Below the pieces are notes generated by a model that was not told where the DNA came from, searched no databases, and saw only the letters and a program-made list of their open reading frames with translations. Below, in pieces: positions 1 through 6,992 of a DNA stretch of 24,690 bases. Where the stretch lies: the NCBI GenBank assembly GCA_013151555.1, contig JAADIA010000086.1:1-24690 (forward strand). The letters are read 5' to 3'. Within the stretch, counting starts at the first letter, position 1, and each line of letters opens with the position of its first letter. The DNA comes from Nitrospirota bacterium (lineage in GTDB: Bacteria > NPL-UPA2 > JAADIA01). A program made the position numbers and the translations under genes.

Positions 1-2
1 TG

Positions 3-1559
3 GGGTTAAGCCTAGTTTCTTCCATCATAACGATAGTTGCTCAACGAGCAGGTGGAGCCGTAGCGCCGTTAAAGTATTGGCCGCTGGGAGCGCGAATTCT
101 GGAGAGTATCCGAGGACTCTCTTTCTATCTGGTGAAGATGGTCTGGCCAACAGGTCTGGCCCCGCTGTATCCTCATCCTCTACAAGTATCATTGTTAAAT
201 CCCACCTACCTGGGGGCATTGCTACTGGTAATAGGTATCACCGTGTTTTGTATCCGAACCTGGCCCCGCCGGAAAATATGGTCAGCGGTATGGGCTTACT
301 ATGTGATAACCTTGCTGCCGGTACTGGGACTTATTCAAGTGGGCAACCAGGCAGCTGCCGACCGCTATACTTACTTGCCCAGTCTGGGTCCTTTTCTCCT
401 GGCAGGACTGGGGACAGTCTGGATCTGGATCAAGATTAAGCGCTTAAGGATGGGTAGACTTTTTGTTGTTCTCATTCCCATCCTCTTCATAGTTCTCCTC
501 ACCAACCTGACTTTAAAGCAGATCAAGGTCTGGAAAAACTCGATAACTCTGTGGAACCGCGAGTTAAAACTCTTCCCCGACCGGGTGCCTCTGGCTTATT
601 ATAACCGGGGCAATGCTTATGGAAAGTTGGGTAACTATCAGCGTGCTATAAAGGATTACGATAGAGCTATTGAACTGGACATTCAAGATGAACAGACTTA
701 TGTTAATCGCGGCGCAACCTATAAAAAGTTAGGTAACTATCAGCTCGCTATTGAGGATTTCGACAAGGCTATTGAACTGGACATTCAAGATGAACAGGCT
801 TATGTTAATCGCGGCGCAACCTATAAAAAGTTAGGTAACTATCAGCTCGCTATTGAGGATTTCGATAAGGCTATTGAATTGGATCCCCGATGCAAACGGG
901 CTTATTATAACCGGGGCAATGCTTACGGGACATTAGGCAATTATCGGCAAGCTATTGAGGATTATAATAGAGCCATTGAACTGGACCTTGAATATGTCAA
1001 AGCTTATGTTAATCGTGGCATAACTTATAAAAAGTCAGGCAACTATGAGCAAGCCGATGAGGACTTCAATAAAGCTATTGCCCTGGACCCCCAATATGTC
1101 AAAGCTTACATTAACCTGGGAATAGTTTATGCCGCAAAGGGCCAACATAAAGAAGCGATAAGCGAGTATAAACAGGCCTTGAAGATAGATCCCGATAGTA
1201 TTCAAGCTTATAATAACCTTGGCTATCTTTATATAGATACGGAGATTAATTTAAAGGAAGGATTGAATTTAATCAAGAAAGCCTTATCTCTTGCTCCTGA
1301 AAACCCTTCCATCATGGATAGTTTGGGATGGGCTTATTATAAAAATGGGATGTTTGACGAGGCCTTAGAGGAATTGAAAAAAGCCATTAAAATAGGTGGA
1401 GATAGAATTGAATTCCATGAACATCTGGCAAAAGTCTATGAGCGGAAAGGAAAATATGCAGAGGCAATAAAAGCCTGGAAGAAAGTGTTGGAGATCGATC
1501 CCCGGCATCGTGAAGCACAAAAAAGCCTTGCCCGGTTAAATGCTCAGGGACATCACTAA
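3..1559 (+). CDS. TMTC-like membrane protein with C-terminal TPR array (5' end outside window)
   Basis: The frame is open from the window edge, so the gene is 5'-truncated here. The GTG at 132 is an internal codon: the 43 residues before it (including AQRAGGAV and WPLGARI) match the conserved lumen/periplasm-facing part of bacterial polytopic TPR proteins of the TMTC/DUF1736 type. The 518 visible residues hold about four hydrophobic segments (up to about nt 520), then nine 34-residue TPRs (about nt 590-1550) with the usual N-R-G-x-x-Y and A-I-E-L-D signatures. Known relatives are membrane proteins thought to act in protein glycosylation or envelope assembly; no substrate can be read here. A family 2 glycosyltransferase gene follows 100 bp downstream on the same strand, which fits a role in glycan chemistry. 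TPRs 2 and 3 are almost identical in DNA sequence. Confidence 0.85.
   Translation, partial: GLSLVSSIITIVAQRAGGAVAPLKYWPLGARILESIRGLSFYLVKMVWPTGLAPLYPHPLQVSLLNPTYLGALLLVIGITVFCIRTWPRRKIWSAVWAYYVITLLPVLGLIQVGNQAAADRYTYLPSLGPFLLAGLGTVWIWIKIKRLRMGRLFVVLIPILFIVLLTNLTLKQIKVWKNSITLWNRELKLFPDRVPLAYYNRGNAYGKLGNYQRAIKDYDRAIELDIQDEQTYVNRGATYKKLGNYQLAIEDFDKAIELDIQDEQAYVNRGATYKKLGNYQLAIEDFDKAIELDPRCKRAYYNRGNAYGTLGNYRQAIEDYNRAIELDLEYVKAYVNRGITYKKSGNYEQADEDFNKAIALDPQYVKAYINLGIVYAAKGQHKEAISEYKQALKIDPDSIQAYNNLGYLYIDTEINLKEGLNLIKKALSLAPENPSIMDSLGWAYYKNGMFDEALEELKKAIKIGGDRIEFHEHLAKVYERKGKYAEAIKAWKKVLEIDPRHREAQKSLARLNAQGHH
667..881 (+). repeat. 102-bp tandem duplication encoding TPR units
   Basis: Units 667-768 and 769-870 differ at only two positions by eye (an a/g and a c/t), and similarity runs a few bases into a third copy before diverging near 882. 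The unit length is exactly 34 codons, one TPR. Neighbouring TPRs are far less alike, so this is a recent in-frame duplication and a likely site of repeat-number change or assembly collapse. Confidence 0.9.
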
Positions 1560-1595
1560 CATGGAGAGGTCAAACGAAACCGTCAGGACGACGTC

Positions 1596-1621
1596 AGAGA
1601 GCAAGGCTTCGTTCGCTCTCT
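1596..1621. repeat. Hairpin in the TPR-glycosyltransferase gap
   Basis: A 7-bp perfect stem (AGAGAGC at 1596-1602, GCTCTCT at 1615-1621) has a 12-nt loop. The loop side carries CTTCGTTCGCTCT, a word that also occurs in the repeat at 5064-5077. No T-tract follows on the plus strand, so it does not look like a terminator. Confidence 0.4.
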
Positions 1622-1659
1622 CACGATTATAGTTTTCATAAGAGGAAAGGCAAGCTACC

Positions 1660-2426
1660 ATGGAACAGAAAGTAATCATCGTCATGCCGGCTTACAATGC
1701 TGCCAGCACTATAAAGAAAACGGTTCAAGACATCCCCGAAGGATTTGCAGATGAAATCATCCTGGTTGATGATGCCAGTGAGGATAACACGGTAGAGATC
1801 GCACGTTGGGACTGACCGTCTTAGTGCAGGCAAAGAATAGGGGCTATGGAGCCAACCAGAAAACCTGTTACGACGAGGCGCTGAAACGCCGGGCAGATGT
1901 GATAATCATGATTCATCCTGATTATCAATACGACAGCCGCCTGTCTCCCCTTTTCGCTGCCCTCATCGGCAATAATGTCTGCGACTTAGTATTAGGTTCC
2001 CGGGTGCGGACCCGGAAAGAATGCTTGGCTTCAGGGATGCCGTTTTACAAGTACCTCTCCAACCGGGGCCTCACTTTCCTGGAGAATATCATCCTGGGAC
2101 AAAACCTTTCCGAGTGTCATACAGGGTACCGGGCCTATTCCCGGCAGGTTATAGAAGCTATCCCCTATCACCGCAACTCTGATGATTTTCTCTTTGATAC
2201 CCAGATGCTGGTCCAAGCAGCTTATTTTGATTTCCGCATTGGGGATTTGCCGGTGCCCTGCCGATACATGAAAGAGGCCTCCTCTATCAATTTCAAGCGC
2301 AGTACCGTTTACGGCCTGGGAACTTTATGGACACTTGTCCAGTTCGGTTTACAAAAACTTCATCTGAAGAGCTTTCCCTTATTTGAGACCTCTTCACACA
2401 GGATATCTTCGGCGACCGAGGAATAA
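1660..2426 (+). pseudogene. Family 2 glycosyltransferase, split by a one-base frameshift
   Basis: Translation starts at ATG 1660 after an AGAGGAAAGG ribosome binding site. It gives the GT-A nucleotide-binding start ([11 protein letters not shown], then [10 protein letters not shown]) and runs into TGA at 1813-1815. The rest of the protein ([37 protein letters not shown]) continues in another frame from 1806. Adding one base after 1805 rejoins them as A-R-L-G-L-T-V, the expected family sequence, giving about 255 residues. The HPDYQYD block takes the place of the metal-binding DxD region, as is usual in dolichyl-phosphate-sugar-synthase-like GT2 enzymes, so it is not itself a defect. Such enzymes move a sugar from a nucleotide donor to a lipid or glycan acceptor at the inner membrane. 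The frameshift may be real or a sequencing error; the otherwise intact second part favours an error or a very recent lesion. The last codons and TAA stop lie in a repeat shared with 15395-15440. Confidence 0.85.
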
Positions 2427-2451
2427 AAAAACCAAGCGGGGAAACACCCCG
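2425..2451 (-). terminator. Intrinsic-terminator-like hairpin downstream of acyP
   Basis: Read on the minus strand, a CGGGG/CCCCG stem with a 5-nt loop (2437-2451) is followed by CTTGG and seven T (2431-2425). It lies in the gap between the convergent glycosyltransferase and acylphosphatase genes, where the acylphosphatase transcript should end. The stem is only 5 bp. A near-copy lies at 15404-15429. Confidence 0.5.
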
Positions 2452-2538
2452 AAACAAACGCTATTAGTAACCACTCGTCTTAGCTTTTTCAGAACTCTCA
2501 ACAAGGAAAATTGAAAAGGGCGGATAACCTGGAGAATA

Positions 2539-2826
2539 TTAATGCCAGCCTTTGATGGAGAAGGATTTGAACTCTCCTTGATACTCCTGCCATTCTACAG
2601 CTACTTTTCGGACTACAGCCCCGGGGGGACCCTGGTGGCACCAGGAGATGAGATTCTCTACCGCCTCCTTCTCTCCCTCCACCACAGCTTCCACTGTCCC
2701 ATCGCGGCAGTTCCGCACCCAGCCGTTTACCTGCCGGTGTTCAGCTTCCCGGCCCATGGTATAGCGGAAGCATACTCCCTGCACCCTTCCGGAAACAACG
2801 ATCCTCGCTCGCACCTTAGATGACAT
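2539..2826 (-). CDS. acyP: Acylphosphatase
   Basis: The 95-residue product matches the single-domain acylphosphatase family in length and signatures. GRVQGVCFR (residues 13-21) supplies the phosphate-binding loop and catalytic Arg21, and NGWVRN (34-39) supplies catalytic Asn39. The enzyme hydrolyses carboxyl-phosphate bonds of acyl phosphates in the cytoplasm. The start at 2826 is the only suitable Met, although no strong Shine-Dalgarno is visible. The gene lies downstream of the DUF3352-like gene on the same strand, 244 bp away, with a 175-bp inverted-repeat element in the gap. It is convergent with the glycosyltransferase. Nothing suggests it works with its neighbours. Confidence 0.95.
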   Translation of the reverse strand: MSSKVRARIVVSGRVQGVCFRYTMGREAEHRQVNGWVRNCRDGTVEAVVEGEKEAVENLISWCHQGPPGAVVRKVAVEWQEYQGEFKSFSIKGWH

Positions 2827-2885
2827 CGTTTACACTCTGAGTAAATAGCTAATACTTCGGGCTTGAGACAACAGTCAAGAAATAT

Positions 2886-3060
2886 GAAGCTTCCGGTATA
2901 GTCCTGAGCGGATTTTTTCTGGCCGCCTTTTCTCAAGAAGCTCCAAGCGGCCAGAAAACCCTCGCAGGTACGCTCATAGCAAAGACTCTGTCTTTATTGG
3001 AATGCTCACTTCTGGAAATGAGCGTGCCGAGAATGAGCGAAGGACTATGCCGGAAGCTTC
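2886..3060. mobile_element. 175-bp MITE-like element with 20-bp terminal inverted repeats
   Basis: The ends 2886-2905 (GAAGCTTCCGGTATAGTCCT) and 3041-3060 are inverse complements at 19 of 20 positions. Inside are a perfect 12-bp stem (2915-2926 with 2947-2958, TTTTCTGGCCGC), a 6-bp stem with 3-nt loop (AAAGAC TCT GTCTTT, 2981-2995), and a CGCTCAT/ATGAGCG pair (2971-2977 with 3018-3024). No ORF is carried and no clear target-site duplication flanks it. It could be a non-autonomous transposon or a structured RNA gene. It fills most of the gap between the DUF3352-like gene and acyP. Confidence 0.6.
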
Positions 3061-3070
3061 TCTCCGTCTC

Positions 3071-4930
3071 CTACTCCTCAACAGCCAGATAGAACGTCTG
3101 TTCGGTACCACCGTCTTTGTCGGTAAGGACATTAACTCCTAAGGATTTTAGGACTTTCAAGATTTTCAGGAGTGGGTAGACTCTCTCTTTGAGATTCTTT
3201 CGGAGATTGTTTACATCTCTCTCCTTCTTATCGAGCTGCATCTGGTAGGCTTTCAGTTCTTTTTCCCTCTCCCCGGGGGTCTTAAATTTCCGGGATTCCA
3301 GGGCAGCTCTCCTACTCTTTATCCGGCTCAACTGCATCTCCTGCATTGACAGAACCCAACCGGTCAGGCTCTGGACGGTATCCAGAGTTTTTTCTACGTT
3401 GAGATAACACAAACTATTGCTCTTCTCCCTGAAAATGGATTTAACTCTCTTAAAGTTGGCATCCTTGAGTAAAGAGTCTTCCTTGCCTTTCTCCGCATCA
3501 ATCACTTTCTTTATGGTTGAGGTATTAATGCCAATAACGAGGAAATCGTTGACAAAAGCATACCCGGGTTGCAGGAAAGGAACCTGGAGAGCCCTTATCT
3601 TCTCCTTTTCATACTCTTCCCCTCCAAATTTTAAGGGGAAGCCTTTCTCTACACTTATCTTCTCCAGAATATTTTCCACTTTATCCAGGGACTCCCGGGC
3701 TTTTTTCTCATCTCTGACTTTGATCATAATAAAGTAGCCGGGCAGGGGAAATATCCCTTCCATGTTTACCTCAGAAACGGCGTAGGCAAACTCGTTACCC
3801 ATCCAGGAGAAAATATCATCTTCCAGGCTGAGTCCCCATTCGGTCTTTAGCCTTTCCACTCCCCCAGACATCTGTTCAGCGATTTGCGGATTCTGCTCTT
3901 TCAAAGTCTCCCGGAGATATCTCCAGTAAGCGCCTATGTCATCCAGGGAGTTGTTGCTGGCATAGATTATTGTCCCCTGAGGAATGTATTTAAGACTTTC
4001 TGGTTTCCGGGGTTTCCAGGAATATATCTCCCGTAAGTTCTCATCTATTTTATCCCGGTTGAGAAGCAGACAGAACTTAGCTTTCAGTCCCTTATCAAAC
4101 CAGGTAGCTCCTCCCAGGGATTTAAACATCTCCAGCGAAGCACGCGTCCGGCGGTTTAGCTCTTTCAGGGGAGACTTCCCTTTCGCCATTCCCCCGGCTG
4201 TCCCCTCCGGATAAAGCGCTAAAGCTTCCTTCACCTTGAGGTAGAACAAACCCGCTCTCTCTTTGGGAAGTCTTGCTCGAACATCTTGAAAGTTGTCATC
4301 GTTCGCCAAAGACTCCTGGCTCTCACGTCGGTAGATATCAATGGTCTCTTTTAAAGCCGAGTTATTCTTCCCCAGGCCCACGACCAGCCAATCACCCAGG
4401 AAAGCGTAGTTTAACTCGATGTCGGAAGAGAAAGCCTTTAGGTTGGTAATCTCCACTTCCTTATAACTCTCCGAGGACAGTTTATCTTCGCCGGATAGCC
4501 TATCCTGCATTTTGGCAAGACGCTCCTGGATTTTCGTTTTCATCCCCACTCTGGTCAGGAGAAGTCCCCGGGGTATCGAGCCCGGCCTTTCATCAGGAAG
4601 TAGAGCTAAAGCTACTTCCTTGCCAAAGAGCTCCCTTATACTTCCTCCGTCCAAGGCAAAGCCTACCTTTGACTCCAGCTTCCTCTGAAGCTCCCTTAGT
4701 TGAGGTTCTATCTTCCCCCACTCTTCTGAGGAAGTCACTTCCTTCCAGAAACGGGAAGCCTTGAACTTTTCCCAGTCGTTGCCTATCCCTTTCCGGGAGA
4801 TATAGAGAAAAGCCTCCGCCGGAATAAAGTCTTCCGCTCCTTTCGCCCCCTCCCTGCTCTTTAAAAACAGAGCAACCCCACTTGCTGTTAAGACAACTAA
4901 TATCAAGACGGCTGCGATAACTTTCTTCAT
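3071..4930 (-). CDS. DUF3352-like membrane-anchored protein of unknown function
   Basis: The 619-residue product has an N-terminal membrane anchor or signal segment (residues about 3-24, after MKK) and then a large exported-looking region. The opening P-A-E-A-F-L-Y-I, the repeated G-x-x-L-V-V-G-L/I-G blocks (GDWLVVGLGKN; NDFLVIGIN) and the overall layout resemble DUF3352 proteins, for which no function is known to me. Residues about 530-595 near the C-terminus are rich in Lys, Arg and Glu and probably form a coiled coil. A GGAAGGGG ribosome binding site precedes ATG 4930. The gene lies 244 bp downstream of the zinc-ribbon/TPR gene on the same strand; the gap holds a repeat element, so co-transcription is uncertain. 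The DUF assignment is from pattern memory and should be held loosely. Confidence 0.7.
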   Translation of the reverse strand: MKKVIAAVLILVVLTASGVALFLKSREGAKGAEDFIPAEAFLYISRKGIGNDWEKFKASRFWKEVTSSEEWGKIEPQLRELQRKLESKVGFALDGGSIRELFGKEVALALLPDERPGSIPRGLLLTRVGMKTKIQERLAKMQDRLSGEDKLSSESYKEVEITNLKAFSSDIELNYAFLGDWLVVGLGKNNSALKETIDIYRRESQESLANDDNFQDVRARLPKERAGLFYLKVKEALALYPEGTAGGMAKGKSPLKELNRRTRASLEMFKSLGGATWFDKGLKAKFCLLLNRDKIDENLREIYSWKPRKPESLKYIPQGTIIYASNNSLDDIGAYWRYLRETLKEQNPQIAEQMSGGVERLKTEWGLSLEDDIFSWMGNEFAYAVSEVNMEGIFPLPGYFIMIKVRDEKKARESLDKVENILEKISVEKGFPLKFGGEEYEKEKIRALQVPFLQPGYAFVNDFLVIGINTSTIKKVIDAEKGKEDSLLKDANFKRVKSIFREKSNSLCYLNVEKTLDTVQSLTGWVLSMQEMQLSRIKSRRAALESRKFKTPGEREKELKAYQMQLDKKERDVNNLRKNLKERVYPLLKILKVLKSLGVNVLTDKDGGTEQTFYLAVEE

Positions 4931-5010
4931 TCTATTTTCCCCTTCCCGGCTTGCGACTACTGTCTAACTCAAATTGCAGATTTAATAAAAAACTTTCCCC
5001 CTGAGGCCAA

Positions 5011-5135
5011 GAGCTCACAGAGACCCGGAGGCACAAAGGATAGGATTAAGGATTAAGACGCTCACTTCGTTCGCTCTAAGAATTAAGTTTTTTGCCTAAT
5101 CCTTATACTTAATACTTACAACTTAATCCTTAAAC
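5011..5135. repeat. Intergenic heptad repeat element, TTAATCC family, copy 1
   Basis: The core 5033-5093 is an inverted copy of 17139-17199, identical at 58 of 61 positions by eye. To the right, 5094-5135 is a run of 7-base units (CCTTATA, CTTAATA, CTTACAA, CTTAATC, CTTAAAC); 5043-5056 is GGATTAA twice. The left flank 5011-5040 (cacagagacccggaggcaca) is another low-complexity word type. The element occupies the gap between two minus-strand genes. Confidence 0.8.
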
Positions 5136-5174
5136 CGCTTAAGCATTTTGTTGACCCTTTGAACCCTTGAGATC

Positions 5175-6152
5175 TTACTCGGACCCTGACTTAACCTTAA
5201 TTTCCTTAATCCGCTCCCGAGCTTCTTGGGCTTGCGCACTTTCCGGATATTTGTCCATCACCTTTTGATAATATTCAAGAGCTAATTTATATCTCTTGAC
5301 GTCGGCAAAATTGTTCCCTAACTGTATCCAGACGTTAGCTTCGTTTTCCTTCCTCCTTTTCTTTATCTTCGCTCTCTCTTCTGCAGTTAAGACTCTTTTC
5401 TTCGGAGGAGGGGTTATCTCTCCTTTTTTGACTGGGGCAATTATCTCTTCTGCCGGGCCCGCTTCCAGAACAAGCTTTCCTCCCTCAATCCGAACATCTC
5501 TCATTCCGGGAGGAAGATCGAGAGAAGAAAGAGTCTTTCTTTCTTTCTCCACCGACTTCATGGCTTGCTGAACAATCCTGACAGGAAGAGGCAATTTGCC
5601 AATCTTTGCCTCATCGGGTTCCAGAACCAACCTGCCATCCACCACGGACACTTTCTCAGTCAGAGAAACATAGATCGGTTTACCTTTCACCTTCACGGTA
5701 ATCACATTTTTCAACTTCTTCCCTTCAAACCTAACCTGAATATCATCCAGCTCAACATTCCTCTGCACGGAAGACTCCTCTCCCGTTTTCATCTCCTTCA
5801 GACGCTCGGTTATTAAGGAATTTAATTCCTCCTGGGTTATTTCTACCTTAACCGGTTTTCTTCCTGAACCTGCTTCGTCTATCCTCGCCAACTTAGCTTC
5901 TAAGCTTCGGGCTGCTTGAAGAGAAGTTTCCAGAGGTTCGATATTCGGATTTTGGATGATAAGATAGAAAGCTACCCCTAAAAAGATGAAGAGTAAGAGA
6001 AAGAAGATACCTGTAAATCCTTTCTTCTTTCCTTGTCTCGATTTCTTCCTGCGTTGAGAAGCTTTCCCCGGGTCCGGCAACAACTTGGCGCCACATTTGT
6101 AACAAAGAATTTTTCCGGATAGATTATCATTTCCACATTTAGGACATATCAT
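5175..6152 (-). CDS. Zinc-ribbon, single-pass membrane protein with DUF2140-like middle and C-terminal TPR
   Basis: The 325-residue product starts with a zinc ribbon (Cys3, Cys6, Cys17, Cys20), then a basic stretch (residues 30-44) and one hydrophobic segment (about 45-66). The middle (about 95-230) has ITQEELNSLI, DDIQVRFEG and KIGKLPLPVRIV, a layout like DUF2140/YpmS-type lipid-binding-fold proteins; that match is inferred from memory. The C-terminus (about 275-320) holds a TPR (YKLALEYYQKVMDKYPES). The basic residues before the membrane segment imply that the zinc ribbon is cytoplasmic and the rest external. The start at ATG 6152 is supported by AGGAG eight bases upstream and by an ATGA overlap with a short upstream ORF. 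A promoter lies at 6225-6253. Function is unknown. Confidence 0.8.
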   Translation of the reverse strand: MICPKCGNDNLSGKILCYKCGAKLLPDPGKASQRRKKSRQGKKKGFTGIFFLLLFIFLGVAFYLIIQNPNIEPLETSLQAARSLEAKLARIDEAGSGRKPVKVEITQEELNSLITERLKEMKTGEESSVQRNVELDDIQVRFEGKKLKNVITVKVKGKPIYVSLTEKVSVVDGRLVLEPDEAKIGKLPLPVRIVQQAMKSVEKERKTLSSLDLPPGMRDVRIEGGKLVLEAGPAEEIIAPVKKGEITPPPKKRVLTAEERAKIKKRRKENEANVWIQLGNNFADVKRYKLALEYYQKVMDKYPESAQAQEARERIKEIKVKSGSE

Positions 6153-6208
6153 TTTTTGATCTCCTGATAAGCATACAGTTTACGGTTGGGAATTAAAAAT
6201 TGATACAT
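6149..6208 (-). CDS. Short upstream ORF (19 aa) overlapping the zinc-ribbon gene
   Basis: ATG at 6208 follows AAGGAG with an 8-base spacer and opens a 19-codon frame. Its TGA stop (6149-6151) overlaps the ATG of the next gene as ATGA. The peptide is MYQFLIPNRKLYAYQEIKK and has no recognisable family. The arrangement fits a leader peptide that couples translation to the zinc-ribbon gene. The predicted transcription start (near 6218) would cut into the Shine-Dalgarno, so the short ORF could be an accident of the leader. Confidence 0.4.
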   Translation of the reverse strand: MYQFLIPNRKLYAYQEIKK

Positions 6209-6224
6209 GATTTCTTCTCCTTAG

Positions 6225-6253
6225 AGTATACTTTATCACTGCTGCTTTAGCAA
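6225..6253 (-). promoter_or_regulatory. Sigma70-like promoter for the zinc-ribbon gene
   Basis: On the minus strand, TTGCTA (6253-6248) and TATACT (6230-6225) are separated by exactly 17 bases. It lies just downstream of the ribosomal-cluster terminator and just upstream of the short ORF and zinc-ribbon gene, where a fresh promoter is needed. Confidence 0.7.
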
Positions 6254-6372
6254 GTGAAATAAGATAGGTTTTCATTGCGCTTATGTATCTGAGACTGCAC
6301 AGGTTTTTCATGAAAAAGATAATCAGAAATCAGTATATTTAAGAATAGAAATTATTAAAGCTTCTATACTGT

Positions 6373-6409
6373 AAAAAAGAGCTCACCTGCCCCTGTTCAG
6401 AGGCAGATG
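6373..6409 (-). terminator. Rho-independent terminator of the ribosomal protein cluster
   Basis: On the minus strand, an 11-bp stem with a GAAC tetraloop (6409-6384) is followed by AGCTC and six T (6378-6373). Two stem positions are G-U pairs in minus-strand RNA and would be A-C mismatches in plus-strand RNA, so the structure is built for the minus strand. It lies about 140 bp after rplQ. The 342-bp gene-free stretch 6209-6550 holds this terminator, two smaller hairpins upstream of it (6447-6468 TCAAGG/CCTTGA; 6477-6497 CCCT-GCTT/AAGC-AGGG) and the promoter at 6225-6253; I see nothing else there. Confidence 0.8.
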
Positions 6410-6550
6410 AACCCTGCAAAATTTAATGAGCTCACGACTTTATACTTCAAGGAGCGTAAGTCCCTTGAGCGAATTACCCTATGCTTGCGAAGCAGGGCAA
6501 CAGATCCAGTTATACGACTTAGCTTTACTATTACTCGCCAAGCTGTATTT

Positions 6551-6943
6551 TCATTTCACTTTTTTCTTTTTCTTTTCCGGTTTTTCTACCAGCTCTACCA
6601 GTTCTACCAGCACTAGAGAAGCAGCATCCCCCAGACGAGGTGAAAGTTTAATAAGGCGAGTATATCCTCCCTGTCTCTCAGCAAAACGAGGGGCAATATC
6701 GTTAAAGAGTTTAGAGAGTATTTTCTTATCCCTCACCACCCGAGCTGCCTCCCGTCGCGCTGCAAGCTCACCTTTCTTGCCTAAAGTTATCAGCCGGTCT
6801 GCCAAGCTTCTAACTTCCTTGCCTTTGGCCTCGGTTGTCTTTATTCTTTCCTCTGCAAAAAGGGATTTGACTAAGTTGCTTAATAAAGATTTTCGATGAC
6901 TTCCCGTTCGTCCTAATTTTCTCCCTTCCATTCTATGACGCAT
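6551..6943 (-). CDS. rplQ: 50S ribosomal protein L17 (bL17)
   Basis: The 130-residue product opens with the canonical MRHRMEGRKLGRTGSHRKSL start and has the body RITTLGKKG-like block (LITLGKKGELAARREAARVV) of L17, which sits near the tunnel exit of the large subunit. It is the last gene of the cluster, 49 bp after rpoA, as in the E. coli alpha operon, and is followed by the terminator at 6373-6409. AGGAGAAGG precedes ATG 6943. The C-terminus ends in a short Val/Glu/Leu repeat and a Lys run (EKKKKKVK), somewhat beyond the common fold. Confidence 0.97.
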   Translation of the reverse strand: MRHRMEGRKLGRTGSHRKSLLSNLVKSLFAEERIKTTEAKGKEVRSLADRLITLGKKGELAARREAARVVRDKKILSKLFNDIAPRFAERQGGYTRLIKLSPRLGDAASLVLVELVELVEKPEKKKKKVK

Positions 6944-6992
6944 TTCCTTCTCCTGCTATAATATTCATTCTACCTGATTACACAGATTAAAT

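Noticed and set aside
132-1559. GTG at 132 as the start of the TPR protein
   Set aside because: The frame is open to the window edge and the upstream residues match the family, so the true start is outside.
1903-1930. Loss of the catalytic DxD in the glycosyltransferase (HPDYQYD)
   Set aside because: This variant is normal in dolichyl-phosphate-sugar-synthase-like GT2 proteins; only the frameshift counts as damage.
2727-2936. Minus-strand 69-residue frame with Cys pairs overlapping acyP
   Set aside because: It overlaps acylphosphatase in another frame and runs into the inverted-repeat element; no family match or ribosome binding site.
2915-2958. 12-bp GC-rich stem as an intrinsic terminator
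   Set aside because: Neither strand has a T-tract after the stem; T runs precede it on plus and A runs follow it, so it is better explained as part of the inverted-repeat element.
6400-6550. Possible tRNA in the rplQ 3' region (GGGTTCATC-like T-loop, two hairpins)
   Set aside because: The stems do not have tRNA sizes (anticodon-like loop is 10 bases) and no acceptor stem pairs; the structure fits a terminator region.
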